A stretch of 64,000 nt of DNA. Origin: Candidatus Heimdallarchaeota archaeon. Lineage in GTDB: Archaea > Asgardarchaeota > Heimdallarchaeia > JABLTI01. A program made the position numbers and the translations under genes. Every line of letters starts with the position of its first letter. The first letter of the stretch is position 1. Shown here piece by piece: positions 9,892 through 18,736 of the stretch. The stretch spans positions 1-64,000 of the forward strand of contig DXJV01000001.1 in NCBI GenBank assembly GCA_019056785.1, in the 5' to 3' direction. The notes beneath the pieces are model-generated. The model saw only the letters and a list, made by a program, of their open reading frames with translations. It had not been told where the DNA came from and ran no database searches.

Positions 9892-9944
9892 CAATTAACA
9901 ACAGTGGAATACTTGAATAGTCTTTAGTTAGGAGAAAAAATACT

Positions 9945-10520
9945 ATGGTTAAAATCGAATATGAAATTCAAAATTGTGTTGCCTCAGGGAGTGTTGAAAC
10001 CTCTCGTATAGATCTCTATGCTCTTGCAGATCAATTAAGTGAAAAGCCTGAATACTTTGTCTCATACGAGCCTGAGAAATTCCCCGGGTTGGTTTTAAAA
10101 ATCCCCAAGCCAAAGGTAAGTTCGCTCATTTTTGCTTCTGGAAAAATGGTCATCACCGGCGCGAAAAGTGCAGAGCAATTGCATTCTGCTGCTGAAGAAA
10201 TTGTTAAAGTTTTAAAGGCTGCAGGCGCAAAAATCACGGGAAAACCACAAGTCACGGTTCAGAACATTGTTGCTTCTGGCAACATCAATGCAATCATCAA
10301 CCTCGAGTTAGCATCTATCATGCTTGAAGGTTCAATGTACGAACCCGAACAATTTCCAGGCTTGATCTACCGGATCCGCGAGCCCAAAACTGTTCTACTG
10401 CTCTTCCAAAGTGGTGCTTTTGTCTGTACAGGTGCTAAAAAAGAAGAGTTCGTCAGTGAATCAACCCGAAAGACTTATGAGATTTTGAAAGAAGTTGGTG
10501 CTTTAGAGGAAGAATTCTAA
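9945..10520 (+). CDS. tbp: TATA-box-binding protein
   Basis: Two direct repeats: YEPEKFPGLVLKIPKPKVSSLIFASGKMVITGAKS and YEPEQFPGLIYRIREPKTVLLLFQSGAFVCTGAK. Confidence 0.97.
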   Translation: MVKIEYEIQNCVASGSVETSRIDLYALADQLSEKPEYFVSYEPEKFPGLVLKIPKPKVSSLIFASGKMVITGAKSAEQLHSAAEEIVKVLKAAGAKITGKPQVTVQNIVASGNINAIINLELASIMLEGSMYEPEQFPGLIYRIREPKTVLLLFQSGAFVCTGAKKEEFVSESTRKTYEILKEVGALEEEF

Positions 10521-10571
10521 TAATATTTTTCCTTTCTTTTTTGTTTTATTTGAGAGAGGGAGAAAAAGGGA

Positions 10572-10593
10572 CTATTTCTCAGCTGAGAAATAG
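10572..10593. repeat. 22-bp perfect palindrome between convergent tbp and gelsolin genes
   Basis: ctatttctcagctgagaaatag equals its reverse complement. Confidence 0.9.
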
Positions 10594-10615
10594 CATAAAT
10601 TGTTCTTTTCTATTA

Positions 10616-11329
10616 TTACTTTTGAACAAAGTCTCGATAGGCTTTGAAAACGAAATTAAACCCACCGGTTTCCTCGCCTTCATTTATTGTTATTGTTTGT
10701 GGTGCTTCTCTGAATTCTCGGTCAATCAAATCCGATTTTAGGGCCCCGAAGAATTTTTCTTTCGGTCGAGCATTCTTTCCGACCCAAGTATAGATCATCA
10801 TTGCTTCTTCGCCCATTAGTGCAGCAACGATAAATACGTCATTCGAATCTAAAGAATCTCGAGAGAATTCTACATCTGTATATTCAATGTTCTCGCCCAC
10901 TTGTTGAACACGGATCATTCTGAATTGCGGTTTGAAGCTGGTATCAATATGAATTAACATGGAGGGTGTGTCTCCTTCCACCACTTTGAAATCCGGACCC
11001 AATTTTTCAAGTAATTCTGGGTCTTCTTCTCCTTCGAAGCAGGAGTCTACTTTTGGCAATCCTCGTCGTTCGAAGTCTAATTCTTGGGCTGTTTTTGCTG
11101 CGATGAATTTCTCATCGACTTGGGAGCCACTACCAACCCAAATCCAAATTTGTTTTCCTGCGTCAATGACATAGGAATCTCCGCGATTGAATTTGGGCTC
11201 TTTAACAGGCACTAATTCACCTTTTGCAACTTGATAAATCATTATGTCTTCTGGCAAAAAATCACCTAACTTTTTTTCGCTCATTTTTGGTGTTTTACGT
11301 ACGCTATTCATTCCTAAAAAATCTTTCAC
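10616..11329 (-). CDS. Two-domain gelsolin-like protein (Asgard 2DGel type)
   Basis: Domain 1: FNRGDSYVIDAGKQIWIWVGSGSQVDEKFIAAKTAQELDFERRGLPKVDSCFEGEEDPELLEKLG; domain 2: SNDVFIVAALMGEEAMMIYTWVGKNARPKEKFFG. Confidence 0.88.
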   Translation of the reverse strand: MKDFLGMNSVRKTPKMSEKKLGDFLPEDIMIYQVAKGELVPVKEPKFNRGDSYVIDAGKQIWIWVGSGSQVDEKFIAAKTAQELDFERRGLPKVDSCFEGEEDPELLEKLGPDFKVVEGDTPSMLIHIDTSFKPQFRMIRVQQVGENIEYTDVEFSRDSLDSNDVFIVAALMGEEAMMIYTWVGKNARPKEKFFGALKSDLIDREFREAPQTITINEGEETGGFNFVFKAYRDFVQK

Positions 11330-11429
11330 TATGACCTTTGTTGAGCAAATTCCTTTTAAATTATCGATAATATATTCTAGCTATAAATTTTACAAAATTT
11401 GATTACTAATAGTTATAGGTGGTAAAGTT

Positions 11430-12011
11430 TTGAATTATCGGAAATCTTGTAAGCTCTTTTTTGGTTTGGTAATAATTCTCTCAACAATGCTCTCTTCGAC
11501 CTTTGTTCTTGCGAATCAACAGGTTACTCACTCGGCACAGCTTCTTATCGACGATGATCCTACAATCCGCAAAGTCCCTTTCTTGAAATCTGGCGTTTTA
11601 GGAGCATTAATGGATTATGACAGTTATCATCTGCAACTTAAGAAAGATGTAGAATATTTCTGCTGGGCGAACATAAAGATTACAGAAGGAACCTTCCTGA
11701 TTACCGCTGTTGGCGCTCCAGACTTTTTTTCAGCAAGTAACTCTTGGAATTCTTCAACTCCTAACCGTAAACATGTTGTAAAACTGACATTCTTTGCTTC
11801 CCACGATGGCGAATACACAATTTCGGTTTCAACTGTGGCTGCAAGTGAAGAGGGTAAATACACTCTTTATATAAATAAAGCAGGTTTTGCTGGCATTTGG
11901 TGGATGGTGCTTATTCCGATTGTGGTTTTGCTTTTAATTTTTAGTCTTATATACTTCTTAAGAGTGAGGAAAAGACGAAAAAAGAGGAGACCCCGAAAAC
12001 GGAAGCGTTAA
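11430..12011 (+). CDS. Exported single-pass membrane protein with polybasic C-terminal tail
   Basis: TTG start, signal peptide, beta-rich ectodomain, C-terminal TM, tail RVRKRRKKRRPRKRKR. Confidence 0.65.
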   Translation: MNYRKSCKLFFGLVIILSTMLSSTFVLANQQVTHSAQLLIDDDPTIRKVPFLKSGVLGALMDYDSYHLQLKKDVEYFCWANIKITEGTFLITAVGAPDFFSASNSWNSSTPNRKHVVKLTFFASHDGEYTISVSTVAASEEGKYTLYINKAGFAGIWWMVLIPIVVLLLIFSLIYFLRVRKRRKKRRPRKRKR

Positions 12012-12054
12012 ATCTACTTTTTTTCTTTTTTTATACATCAATTAATAAATATGC

Positions 12055-13077
12055 TTGTTTTTAAGGGTGCGTGAAATGATCGTCCAGATTACAACTCCAA
12101 GTCGATTGCATTTTGGACTTATCGATTTGAATGGTGAACTAGGCAGAATTAACGGTAGTCTTGGCGTGGCACTTGAAAATCCTTCCTGGTTGATTCACGC
12201 TGGAGAAAGTGTCAGTCCAAATGATACTATTCTTTCTGAAGAATTTAAGAAGCAATTTTCTTCTTTTAAAGCGCGCTTTGATCAGCAATTCAAAACGAAT
12301 TCTAAACAAATTAACTTTTCTTTTGTTAAAGATATTCCTGCTCATGTTGGTTTGGGTTCGAAAACACAATTCTTGTTAGGAATTGGCGCTCTTTTAGCAA
12401 AAATACACCATCTTGACCTTGAAGCTCGACCCCTAGCAAAACTGGCAGAAAGAGGGGGAACTAGTGGAATTGGCGTTGCTGCTTTTACTGCAGGGGGATT
12501 TATTGTTGATGGTGGGCATTCTTTTGGCCCTGGAAAAACAACAACTACTTTTCAACCGTCGAGTACATCAAAAGCGCCACCGCCACCTGTGCTGTTTCAA
12601 ACCCCTCTCCCAGCTTCTTGGCGATTCCTTATCATCACACCTAAGGGGTTCAAGGGTTTTTTTGGTTCTAAAGAACAACAGCTTTTTACCGAGTGCTGCC
12701 CTGTCCCGGCAAGAGAGGCAGAGCAGCTTTCACGTTTGATCTTGATGAAAATTTTACCGGCCTTGAAAGAAGCAGATATTCAAACTTTTGGTGCAGGCCT
12801 TACGGAACTTCAGACTAAGTTCAAACGTTTTGGCTTTGAAAAATACTCAGGGACGATTGTTGCTGAACTCCTTGAACTCGTGCGAAAGCAGGACTTTATT
12901 TTTGGCTCTGGCATCAGTTCCTTTGGTCCCACAATTTTTGGCCTGACCAATGCTCTGAAAAAGGCATCTCAATTTCTGGAAGAACTTGCTCAAACTTTTT
13001 CTCCGAAACGATTCGAAATTCTAGAGGTAACAACTTGTAATACTACTGGTGCAAAGATTAATTTTCTCAAGGTCTAA
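12055..13077 (+). CDS. GHMP kinase family, beta-ribofuranosylaminobenzene 5'-phosphate synthase-like
   Basis: ITTPSRLHFGLIDLNGELGRINGSLGVALENP, HVGLGSKTQFLLGIGALLAKIH, RGGTSGIGVAAFTAGGFIVDGGHSFG. Confidence 0.85.
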   Translation: MFLRVREMIVQITTPSRLHFGLIDLNGELGRINGSLGVALENPSWLIHAGESVSPNDTILSEEFKKQFSSFKARFDQQFKTNSKQINFSFVKDIPAHVGLGSKTQFLLGIGALLAKIHHLDLEARPLAKLAERGGTSGIGVAAFTAGGFIVDGGHSFGPGKTTTTFQPSSTSKAPPPPVLFQTPLPASWRFLIITPKGFKGFFGSKEQQLFTECCPVPAREAEQLSRLILMKILPALKEADIQTFGAGLTELQTKFKRFGFEKYSGTIVAELLELVRKQDFIFGSGISSFGPTIFGLTNALKKASQFLEELAQTFSPKRFEILEVTTCNTTGAKINFLKV

Positions 13078-13124
13078 ATTCCATAGAAAAAAAGAAAAAA
13101 AGAACGAGAGATCTGTTCTCTTTT

Positions 13125-13574
13125 TTATGTAATTCCTAATTTTGTTTTTGCCATTTTGTAGACTTCGCCACCGATCTTTGTTGCAATTTGTTCATAGAAA
13201 TACTGATAGCCAAAAACAACTGCTCCGAGTTCGGATTTAAATGAAACAATGTCAGTTTCAACTGGCAAGTCATTTTCAGAATAAATATTTCCTTTTGGAT
13301 CAATTGAGTAGGTCACTTCATTTAGATTGAAATTCGCTAACAAGAGGTTTGCATGAATGGCAGGAACTAATTCTTTTGGAATTTCATTTTCGGCCATTAT
13401 CAAGCAGAATAATTGCATCCAATCTGGTGCAATAACAATCCGTACATTGAATGTTCTTTGATCGATTTTGTACGGGAGCATTATTTCGGTTCCTTCTTGG
13501 GAAACATAATAATTTAGGTCAAGCTCATCGAGCCAACCTTTTACTTTCTCAAGGGTTTCATTTACGTCTGCCAT
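13125..13574 (-). CDS. Small protein, possibly YbjN/type III secretion chaperone-like fold
   Basis: 149 aa alpha-beta protein; HANLLLANFNLNEVTYSIDPKGNIYSENDLPVE pattern resembles YbjN-like proteins. Confidence 0.5.
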   Translation of the reverse strand: MADVNETLEKVKGWLDELDLNYYVSQEGTEIMLPYKIDQRTFNVRIVIAPDWMQLFCLIMAENEIPKELVPAIHANLLLANFNLNEVTYSIDPKGNIYSENDLPVETDIVSFKSELGAVVFGYQYFYEQIATKIGGEVYKMAKTKLGIT

Positions 13575-13787
13575 GATTGTTAGACTCCATATTTCTTAAG
13601 CTTCGAATGATTTCTTAACAAAAAAACTTTTCCAAATATGCTAAGTAGTGGGCTTATTTTTGTCGATAAGAGCAAATTATTTAAGGATAAAAGAGAAATG
13701 GAAACAATAATGCTCATGTTAGAAAATTTATAAATGGTGAGTTGATAGAGAAAGAGAAGATTACTGTTTGGGAGTACAACAACACCA

Positions 13788-13955
13788 ATGAATGAAGGTT
13801 CGATTAAAGTAAGCGAAAAATGCCCTCTTTGTGGGAGTAAAACTGTGAAAATAGTTTATCATACAGAGGGTGGGGTGGTGCTTCTCTCTGAGTACAATTG
13901 TCCGACTTGTGGGACCTATACTCGCATGAATTTTCTCGTGTCTGACGAAAAATGA
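13788..13955 (+). CDS. Small zinc-ribbon protein (55 aa), absent from ORF track
   Basis: MNEGSIKVSEKCPLCGSKTVKIVYHTEGGVVLLSEYNCPTCGTYTRMNFLVSDEK*; two CPxCG knuckles. Confidence 0.6.
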   Translation: MNEGSIKVSEKCPLCGSKTVKIVYHTEGGVVLLSEYNCPTCGTYTRMNFLVSDEK

Positions 13956-13971
13956 ACAACATTGCTTTTAG

Positions 13972-14994
13972 TTAACTAATGATTAACCAAATTCCTGTTG
14001 TTGTTAGTAATGTTCCTAGTATAAGTCGAAAAGAAACGCGTTCCTTGAGAAAGAGTATGGAAAGTGGCGTGGCAATAAGTGGTGCTGCTGCGGAAATAGC
14101 AGCAGTTGTGGATGCTTCTGTAAAGCTTAATGCAAAAACATACAAAAGGCTTCCAATAGTATTGCCAATTATGCCGGCGATTAATACGAGTAAGATACTC
14201 TTCCAATTAAATTTTGTTTTTAATTTACCTCGATTTCCGGCGAGAAAAATAAGTACGGATGCCGGGGCAATGAGTGCAATTCGATAAGCATTCGCTGAAA
14301 TTCCTGACACGTTGTTCTTCAATCCTTGGTCCATCATAATTGTTCCGATTGCCCAACAAAAAGCTGTTGTCGTTGCGAGGAGAATTCCCAAGATGATCTT
14401 TTGTTTTGCTTTTTTCTTTTCAAGTGCAATTTCACTTATTTTTTTAGCAATAATTTCCTCCTCTTCTTTGGTGCGTTCTTTTCTTGTAGTAATCTCTACA
14501 GTTGGAGCTGACTGGCGAATTGTCAAAATGGATTGATCTTCCGTCGATGTTGAAACTAGATAAACTCCAAGAACAACCAATAAGACACCTTGAATTTTGA
14601 AAAAGTCATAAGTCTCAAAATGAAAGGCAATCCCTAATAAATATGTCACGAGAGGATAGCTAACAGCAATAGGATAAGCTTTAGACAAACCAATAAGCTG
14701 CTGACTAAAATAAAAAATGACATCACCTATAACTACACCCAAGAGCGAACCACCAACAAGCAAAAGACCCGTTTTTGCATTGTAGCTAAAAGTTTCTTTT
14801 AATGTTCCTAAGGAAAGAACGAGTATGAGATAAAAAACAGCCGAGAAAGAAAGGCGAATGGCATTAATAGCTATAGGGTTTATTTTTTTTCCTTGAGATT
14901 TGATGATTACATTTCCTACACCGAAACAAATTGCTCCGGCAATTGCAGCGAGTTCGCCATAATAGTTACTAAGCGTCATTGTTTGTAGTCTCAA
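13972..14994 (-). CDS. EamA/DMT-family transporter
   Basis: 10-TM pattern with internal duplication (GAICFGVGNVIIKSQGKK; AFCWAIGTIMMDQGLK; EASTTAAISAAAPLIATPLSILFLKER). Confidence 0.85.
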   Translation of the reverse strand: MRLQTMTLSNYYGELAAIAGAICFGVGNVIIKSQGKKINPIAINAIRLSFSAVFYLILVLSLGTLKETFSYNAKTGLLLVGGSLLGVVIGDVIFYFSQQLIGLSKAYPIAVSYPLVTYLLGIAFHFETYDFFKIQGVLLVVLGVYLVSTSTEDQSILTIRQSAPTVEITTRKERTKEEEEIIAKKISEIALEKKKAKQKIILGILLATTTAFCWAIGTIMMDQGLKNNVSGISANAYRIALIAPASVLIFLAGNRGKLKTKFNWKSILLVLIAGIIGNTIGSLLYVFALSFTEASTTAAISAAAPLIATPLSILFLKERVSFRLILGTLLTTTGIWLIIS

Positions 14995-15005
14995 AACTTG
15001 CTAGT

Positions 15006-15509
15006 TCATTTTTTATCGGCATATAAGATGGTAATTTTTTTCATTAGTTCCTCATATGTTTCTTCTAGTGCTTGAGAGAGAACTCGCGTGTTCGCAACTA
15101 CAGGCATAAAGTTTGTGTCCCCGCCCCAACGTGGGACAATATGGACATGAACATGAGTCCGTAAGCCTGCACCGGCAACTTTCCCTAGATTTATGCCAAC
15201 ATTAAACCCTTGAGGGTGTATTGTTACTTTTAAAAGTTCGATTGCTTTTGTAGTAAGGTTCCAAATCTCCCTTCCTTCTTCTTCTGAGAGATCGGCAAGA
15301 TTTGGGCAGTGTTTTAGTGGAGCGATCATTAAATGCCCGGTGATATAAGGATATTTATTCAAAAGAACAATGGCTTTTTTCCCACGATAGAGCAAAAGAT
15401 TTTTTTTGTCCTCGGATTCGGGTGCTTTTATCATATCACAAATGAAGCATCCTTGATCTTTTGGTTGTTTGATATATTCTATTCGCCATGGTGCCCAAAT
15501 TTTTTCCAT
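15006..15509 (-). CDS. HIT-family (histidine triad) hydrolase
   Basis: Histidine triad THVHVHIVPRW; N-terminal CFICDM. Confidence 0.92.
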   Translation of the reverse strand: MEKIWAPWRIEYIKQPKDQGCFICDMIKAPESEDKKNLLLYRGKKAIVLLNKYPYITGHLMIAPLKHCPNLADLSEEEGREIWNLTTKAIELLKVTIHPQGFNVGINLGKVAGAGLRTHVHVHIVPRWGGDTNFMPVVANTRVLSQALEETYEELMKKITILYADKK

Positions 15510-15587
15510 CAGATATCACTTTTATTTTGCGGTTATTTTTTAGTACTTTCTTTTCCTTATAATCGTTTTCAAAGAGTAAAAGTTTGT

Positions 15588-15860
15588 TTAATCTAGAGGT
15601 TCGAGAGGAATGGCTTTCATGAGGATGAGATAAACAATAGCCATCAATCCACCAGTTATGATCGTAAGGAAGATATAGAGTAGTCGTATCAGAGTTGAAT
15701 CCATGTTCCAGAGATTTGCCAGGCCACCACAAACACCGGCAAAGAAATAATCATCCTGTGATCGGTAGAAAATGCGTTTTTTCTGTGCTGTCCTCTCTTT
15801 TTCTAGTTCAAAGGGGAGCAGTAGTGTTTCGTTAGCAGCTTTTTCTTGCATCATTATCAC
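15588..15860 (-). CDS. PspC domain protein
   Basis: KRIFYRSQDDYFFAGVCGGLANLWNMDSTLIRLLYIFLTIITGGLMAIVYLILMKAIP. Confidence 0.9.
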   Translation of the reverse strand: MIMMQEKAANETLLLPFELEKERTAQKKRIFYRSQDDYFFAGVCGGLANLWNMDSTLIRLLYIFLTIITGGLMAIVYLILMKAIPLEPLD

Positions 15861-15889
15861 TTCTAAATAATCATCGGTAAAATGATAAA

Positions 15890-16603
15890 TTATTGTGAGT
15901 TGTTTCGTTGTAATTTATAATAGTCTTTTAATGCTTCAGGAAAATCCTCGAGTCTTTCAAGATAGGTTAAAATAATTTGCGGAAAGAATGATGCTTCTAC
16001 AAACCGTATACCCATACGTTCTGCCCACGCTTTAATGCCCGAATCGGCTGAAACAACGCCAGCGTTCAATTCTTTTGCGAGAATTAAAGTATCAATGTCT
16101 GGCAAGGAGTCTAGCACACCTCTCCGCATCTTTTGCCGGTATTTTTCCTCAAAATTCCTTGTCAGCGAATGTTCTATATCCTTAATATTTTTGCTATGGT
16201 TGTCTTCAAAGATATTTTTCTCACAGTACTTAAGTGCTTCTTTAATAGCCTTTCTAACGATGCTCATTCCTTGATCAAGTCGCTTCCGGACATCACTAAC
16301 ATATTCATAAATCACATGTGAGGATAACATTACGGAATATCTATCCGGGGTTTTCCGGACAACCCATGCTTCTACTTGGTCGACATCGCGTAGAGAGCAT
16401 TTGTTTTCCAGCAAAAATTCCTTAAGCTCTTTAAAAGTGGAAGGTGGCATATAACAAGAAATGTTTAATCGTAAGCGACCGATGCTAATCAATTCAGTTA
16501 AACGAATGACAACATCGCTAATTGTCCCACCAAATTGTTCTAAGAGTTTTGAATCTGTAAAAGCAGTCGTGTCGAGAACGAATCTTTGCCTGGGAAAAGA
16601 CAT
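15890..16603 (-). CDS. RNA ligase partner-like protein (UPF0278 type, PIN-related)
   Basis: RFVLDTTAFTDSKLLEQFGG...; DSLPDIDTLILAKELNAGVVSADSGIKAWAERMGIRFVEA. Confidence 0.82.
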   Translation of the reverse strand: MSFPRQRFVLDTTAFTDSKLLEQFGGTISDVVIRLTELISIGRLRLNISCYMPPSTFKELKEFLLENKCSLRDVDQVEAWVVRKTPDRYSVMLSSHVIYEYVSDVRKRLDQGMSIVRKAIKEALKYCEKNIFEDNHSKNIKDIEHSLTRNFEEKYRQKMRRGVLDSLPDIDTLILAKELNAGVVSADSGIKAWAERMGIRFVEASFFPQIILTYLERLEDFPEALKDYYKLQRNNSQ

Positions 16604-16647
16604 TTACTTTACTCCTTACTCGAGAGATTTTCGTGCTGTGTTAAGTA

Positions 16648-16679
16648 TTTTACCATAATTAAAATGATTTGTGGTAAAA
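16648..16679. promoter_or_regulatory. Inverted repeat TTTTACCA-N16-TGGTAAAA in divergent promoter region
   Basis: Direct reading; between divergent genes 15890..16603 (-) and 16756..18300 (+). Confidence 0.45.
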
Positions 16680-16755
16680 GCTATTTAAGTTTGAATGGTA
16701 CAATTAATGCTGTAAATTAGCAAATACTACTAAAAGCAAAGGTTTGTGAATTTTT

Positions 16756-18300
16756 ATGTCATATTTATTGAGATCTTCGACACTTCCGCCAGCAAAAATT
16801 GGGATACTTTCTTTTACTGACCCTCGAAAAGATGTTAAATTAGTAGAGGAGCGAGAGCAATTCATTCAGAAGCAGCATTCGCTCCTTGTCTCGGCACTTC
16901 AACAACAAGGTTTTGTTGTCGTTGATCCATTGCAAACTCGAGGAAAGAAAGAAGGCATCTGGGCAATTAGTACCCAAAAAGAAGCTCTTGCACTTCTCTC
17001 TCAATTGCAATCAGAAGAAATTTTTGCGTTGATTGTTGGTTGCTTTACGTGGAATGAACCCAATGTCCCTCTTTCTCTAGCAGAGAAATTACAAACACCT
17101 GTTGCTCTGGTTACCTCAACAAATAAGGATTGGCCCGGCATAACCGCTCTCGCATCAACTGGCGCCTCGTTTTGGGAAAATGCGAAAAATGTGTTTATTA
17201 AAAAACACGCTCGCTTTCTGTTTACTCGAGAAGCAGACATTGAAAAGATGACACCATGGTTAAAGGCAATGAGAGCCTTACAACATGTCAGAACCGGTAA
17301 ATTGTTGCTCTGGGGATCCGGCCCTGCTTTGCACATGGAGCACTTAACAGATGATATTTCAACTTTACAACGCCTTAATCTTATTGAAGAAGTTTTCACA
17401 GAAGGGCAATACCAACTGATTCAAAAAACAGAAGAGCTTCTTCTTCGGGCGCCGGAAAGGATCTCTGCTTTTAAAAATTGGCTCGAGACAAATCAAGTAA
17501 AGATTCTCTATGATGATAAAATGCTCTCAGAACAGACTTTGCAAAAGCAAATTGCTCTGTATTTGGTGGCGAAAGATATTATTAAAACTTATATTCAAAA
17601 TGGCGAACGAATTATTGGCGTTTCAATAAAATGTCAACCTGAACTAAGCGTACAGTATGGCATCACCCCTTGTTTCTTGCCGGCTTTTCTTCCTTTCAAT
17701 AGTGATAGTGAGGAACCCGAGAAAGAGATAATCCCAACTGTTTGTGAAGGAGATATTAAAGGTCTCATAACCTCTGCTCTTCTTTATGGTTTAAACCCGC
17801 AATATCCTCCGCTTTTTGGTGACGTTCGATTTTTTGAAGAAAATTATTTTGTCCTTGGTAATTGCGGAGCGGCAAGTATTTTTTATGCTACTCTAAAAGA
17901 AAATCCTTTGGAAAACCTCAAGCAAATCTCTCTTGAGCCACAATGCCAAGGTGTTGCAGGAGCGGCGATCAAATATCATACTCCCCCAACCACGGATGGA
18001 GTAGTGACTTTTGCAAGGCTAATCCGCATTGCAGGGAAGCACTATTTCCAAGTTGGCACAGGAAAAATTGTTCCAGGAAAGGAACCAAAAGTAGGAACAT
18101 GGGGCGCAACTTGGCCCTATACCGCAATTGAGGTACCGGTAGAACAAGACCTTTTCATAAAGGCGCTTGGCACTAATCATTTGTCAGTTACGCCGGGAAA
18201 CTTTTCAAAAGAATTTGCGATTCTCAGTCAAATGCTCGAAATTCCAGTAATAAATCTAAATGATTCAAAAGCTCTCGAAAGATTTTTGGCAGAAATATAA
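16756..18300 (+). CDS. L-fucose/L-arabinose isomerase-like family protein
   Basis: Rossmann-like N-terminus; GNCGAASIFYATL; HTPPTTDGVVTFARLIRIAGKHYFQVGTGKI; ALGTNHLSVTPG. Confidence 0.65.
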   Translation: MSYLLRSSTLPPAKIGILSFTDPRKDVKLVEEREQFIQKQHSLLVSALQQQGFVVVDPLQTRGKKEGIWAISTQKEALALLSQLQSEEIFALIVGCFTWNEPNVPLSLAEKLQTPVALVTSTNKDWPGITALASTGASFWENAKNVFIKKHARFLFTREADIEKMTPWLKAMRALQHVRTGKLLLWGSGPALHMEHLTDDISTLQRLNLIEEVFTEGQYQLIQKTEELLLRAPERISAFKNWLETNQVKILYDDKMLSEQTLQKQIALYLVAKDIIKTYIQNGERIIGVSIKCQPELSVQYGITPCFLPAFLPFNSDSEEPEKEIIPTVCEGDIKGLITSALLYGLNPQYPPLFGDVRFFEENYFVLGNCGAASIFYATLKENPLENLKQISLEPQCQGVAGAAIKYHTPPTTDGVVTFARLIRIAGKHYFQVGTGKIVPGKEPKVGTWGATWPYTAIEVPVEQDLFIKALGTNHLSVTPGNFSKEFAILSQMLEIPVINLNDSKALERFLAEI

Positions 18301-18305
18301 AAACA

Positions 18306-18334
18306 AAGAAAGAAAAGAAAAGAAAAGAAAAGGG
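18306..18334. repeat. Short AAAAG-type simple repeat downstream of isomerase-like gene
   Basis: aaagaaagaaaagaaaagaaaagaaaaggg. Confidence 0.6.
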
Positions 18335-18361
18335 AAGAATAAGATTGAAATCAAAAAAGCA

Positions 18362-18508
18362 TTAACGCTGATCCCAGAGTTCTTCTCGTAAGAGATCGCG
18401 AATTGCTATTCTAATGATTTCGCTTCTATTTGCGTACCGTTTTTGTCGTACGAGTTCATCTAGCCCTTCTAAAAATCCATCAGGAACGTGCACTGTTAAT
18501 AGTCTCAT
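18362..18508 (-). CDS. Ribbon-helix-helix (CopG/Arc-like) transcription factor, 48 aa, absent from ORF track
   Basis: MRLLTVHVPDGFLEGLDELVRQKRYANRSEIIRIAIRDLLREELWDQR*; classic RHH beta strand and NRSEIIRIAIRDLL helix. Confidence 0.8.
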   Translation of the reverse strand: MRLLTVHVPDGFLEGLDELVRQKRYANRSEIIRIAIRDLLREELWDQR

Positions 18509-18527
18509 CAAACTTGTTCACCTCAGC

Positions 18528-18589
18528 TGACAGTTCTGAACTGTCATCTTTCGACACACTACATCCTCGGCTTATTTGTGGTGTCGAAA
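18528..18589. promoter_or_regulatory. Two inverted repeats upstream of RHH gene, candidate operators
   Basis: TGACAGTTC-T-GAACTGTCA (18528..18546) and TTTCGACAC (18549..18557)/GTGTCGAAA (18581..18589). Confidence 0.65.
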
Positions 18590-18736
18590 TTTCATATATC
18601 GGTAGATATTCTTCTGCAAATACGTTATTTAAATAGGGTTAATATAAGGTTAGTACTCCAGTATTACCTGAGGATATACAGAAGTATTACTCTTCTAGTA
18701 TTTTTCTCTATCTCATAGGGAAAGAGAATTTAAAAA

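Noticed and set aside
18362-18508. RHH gene as antitoxin of a toxin-antitoxin pair
   Set aside because: No adjacent small toxin-like ORF (RelE/PIN/MazF motif) could be identified.
18430-18636. 68-aa plus-strand ORF
   Set aside because: Antisense to the RHH gene and spans its operator palindromes.
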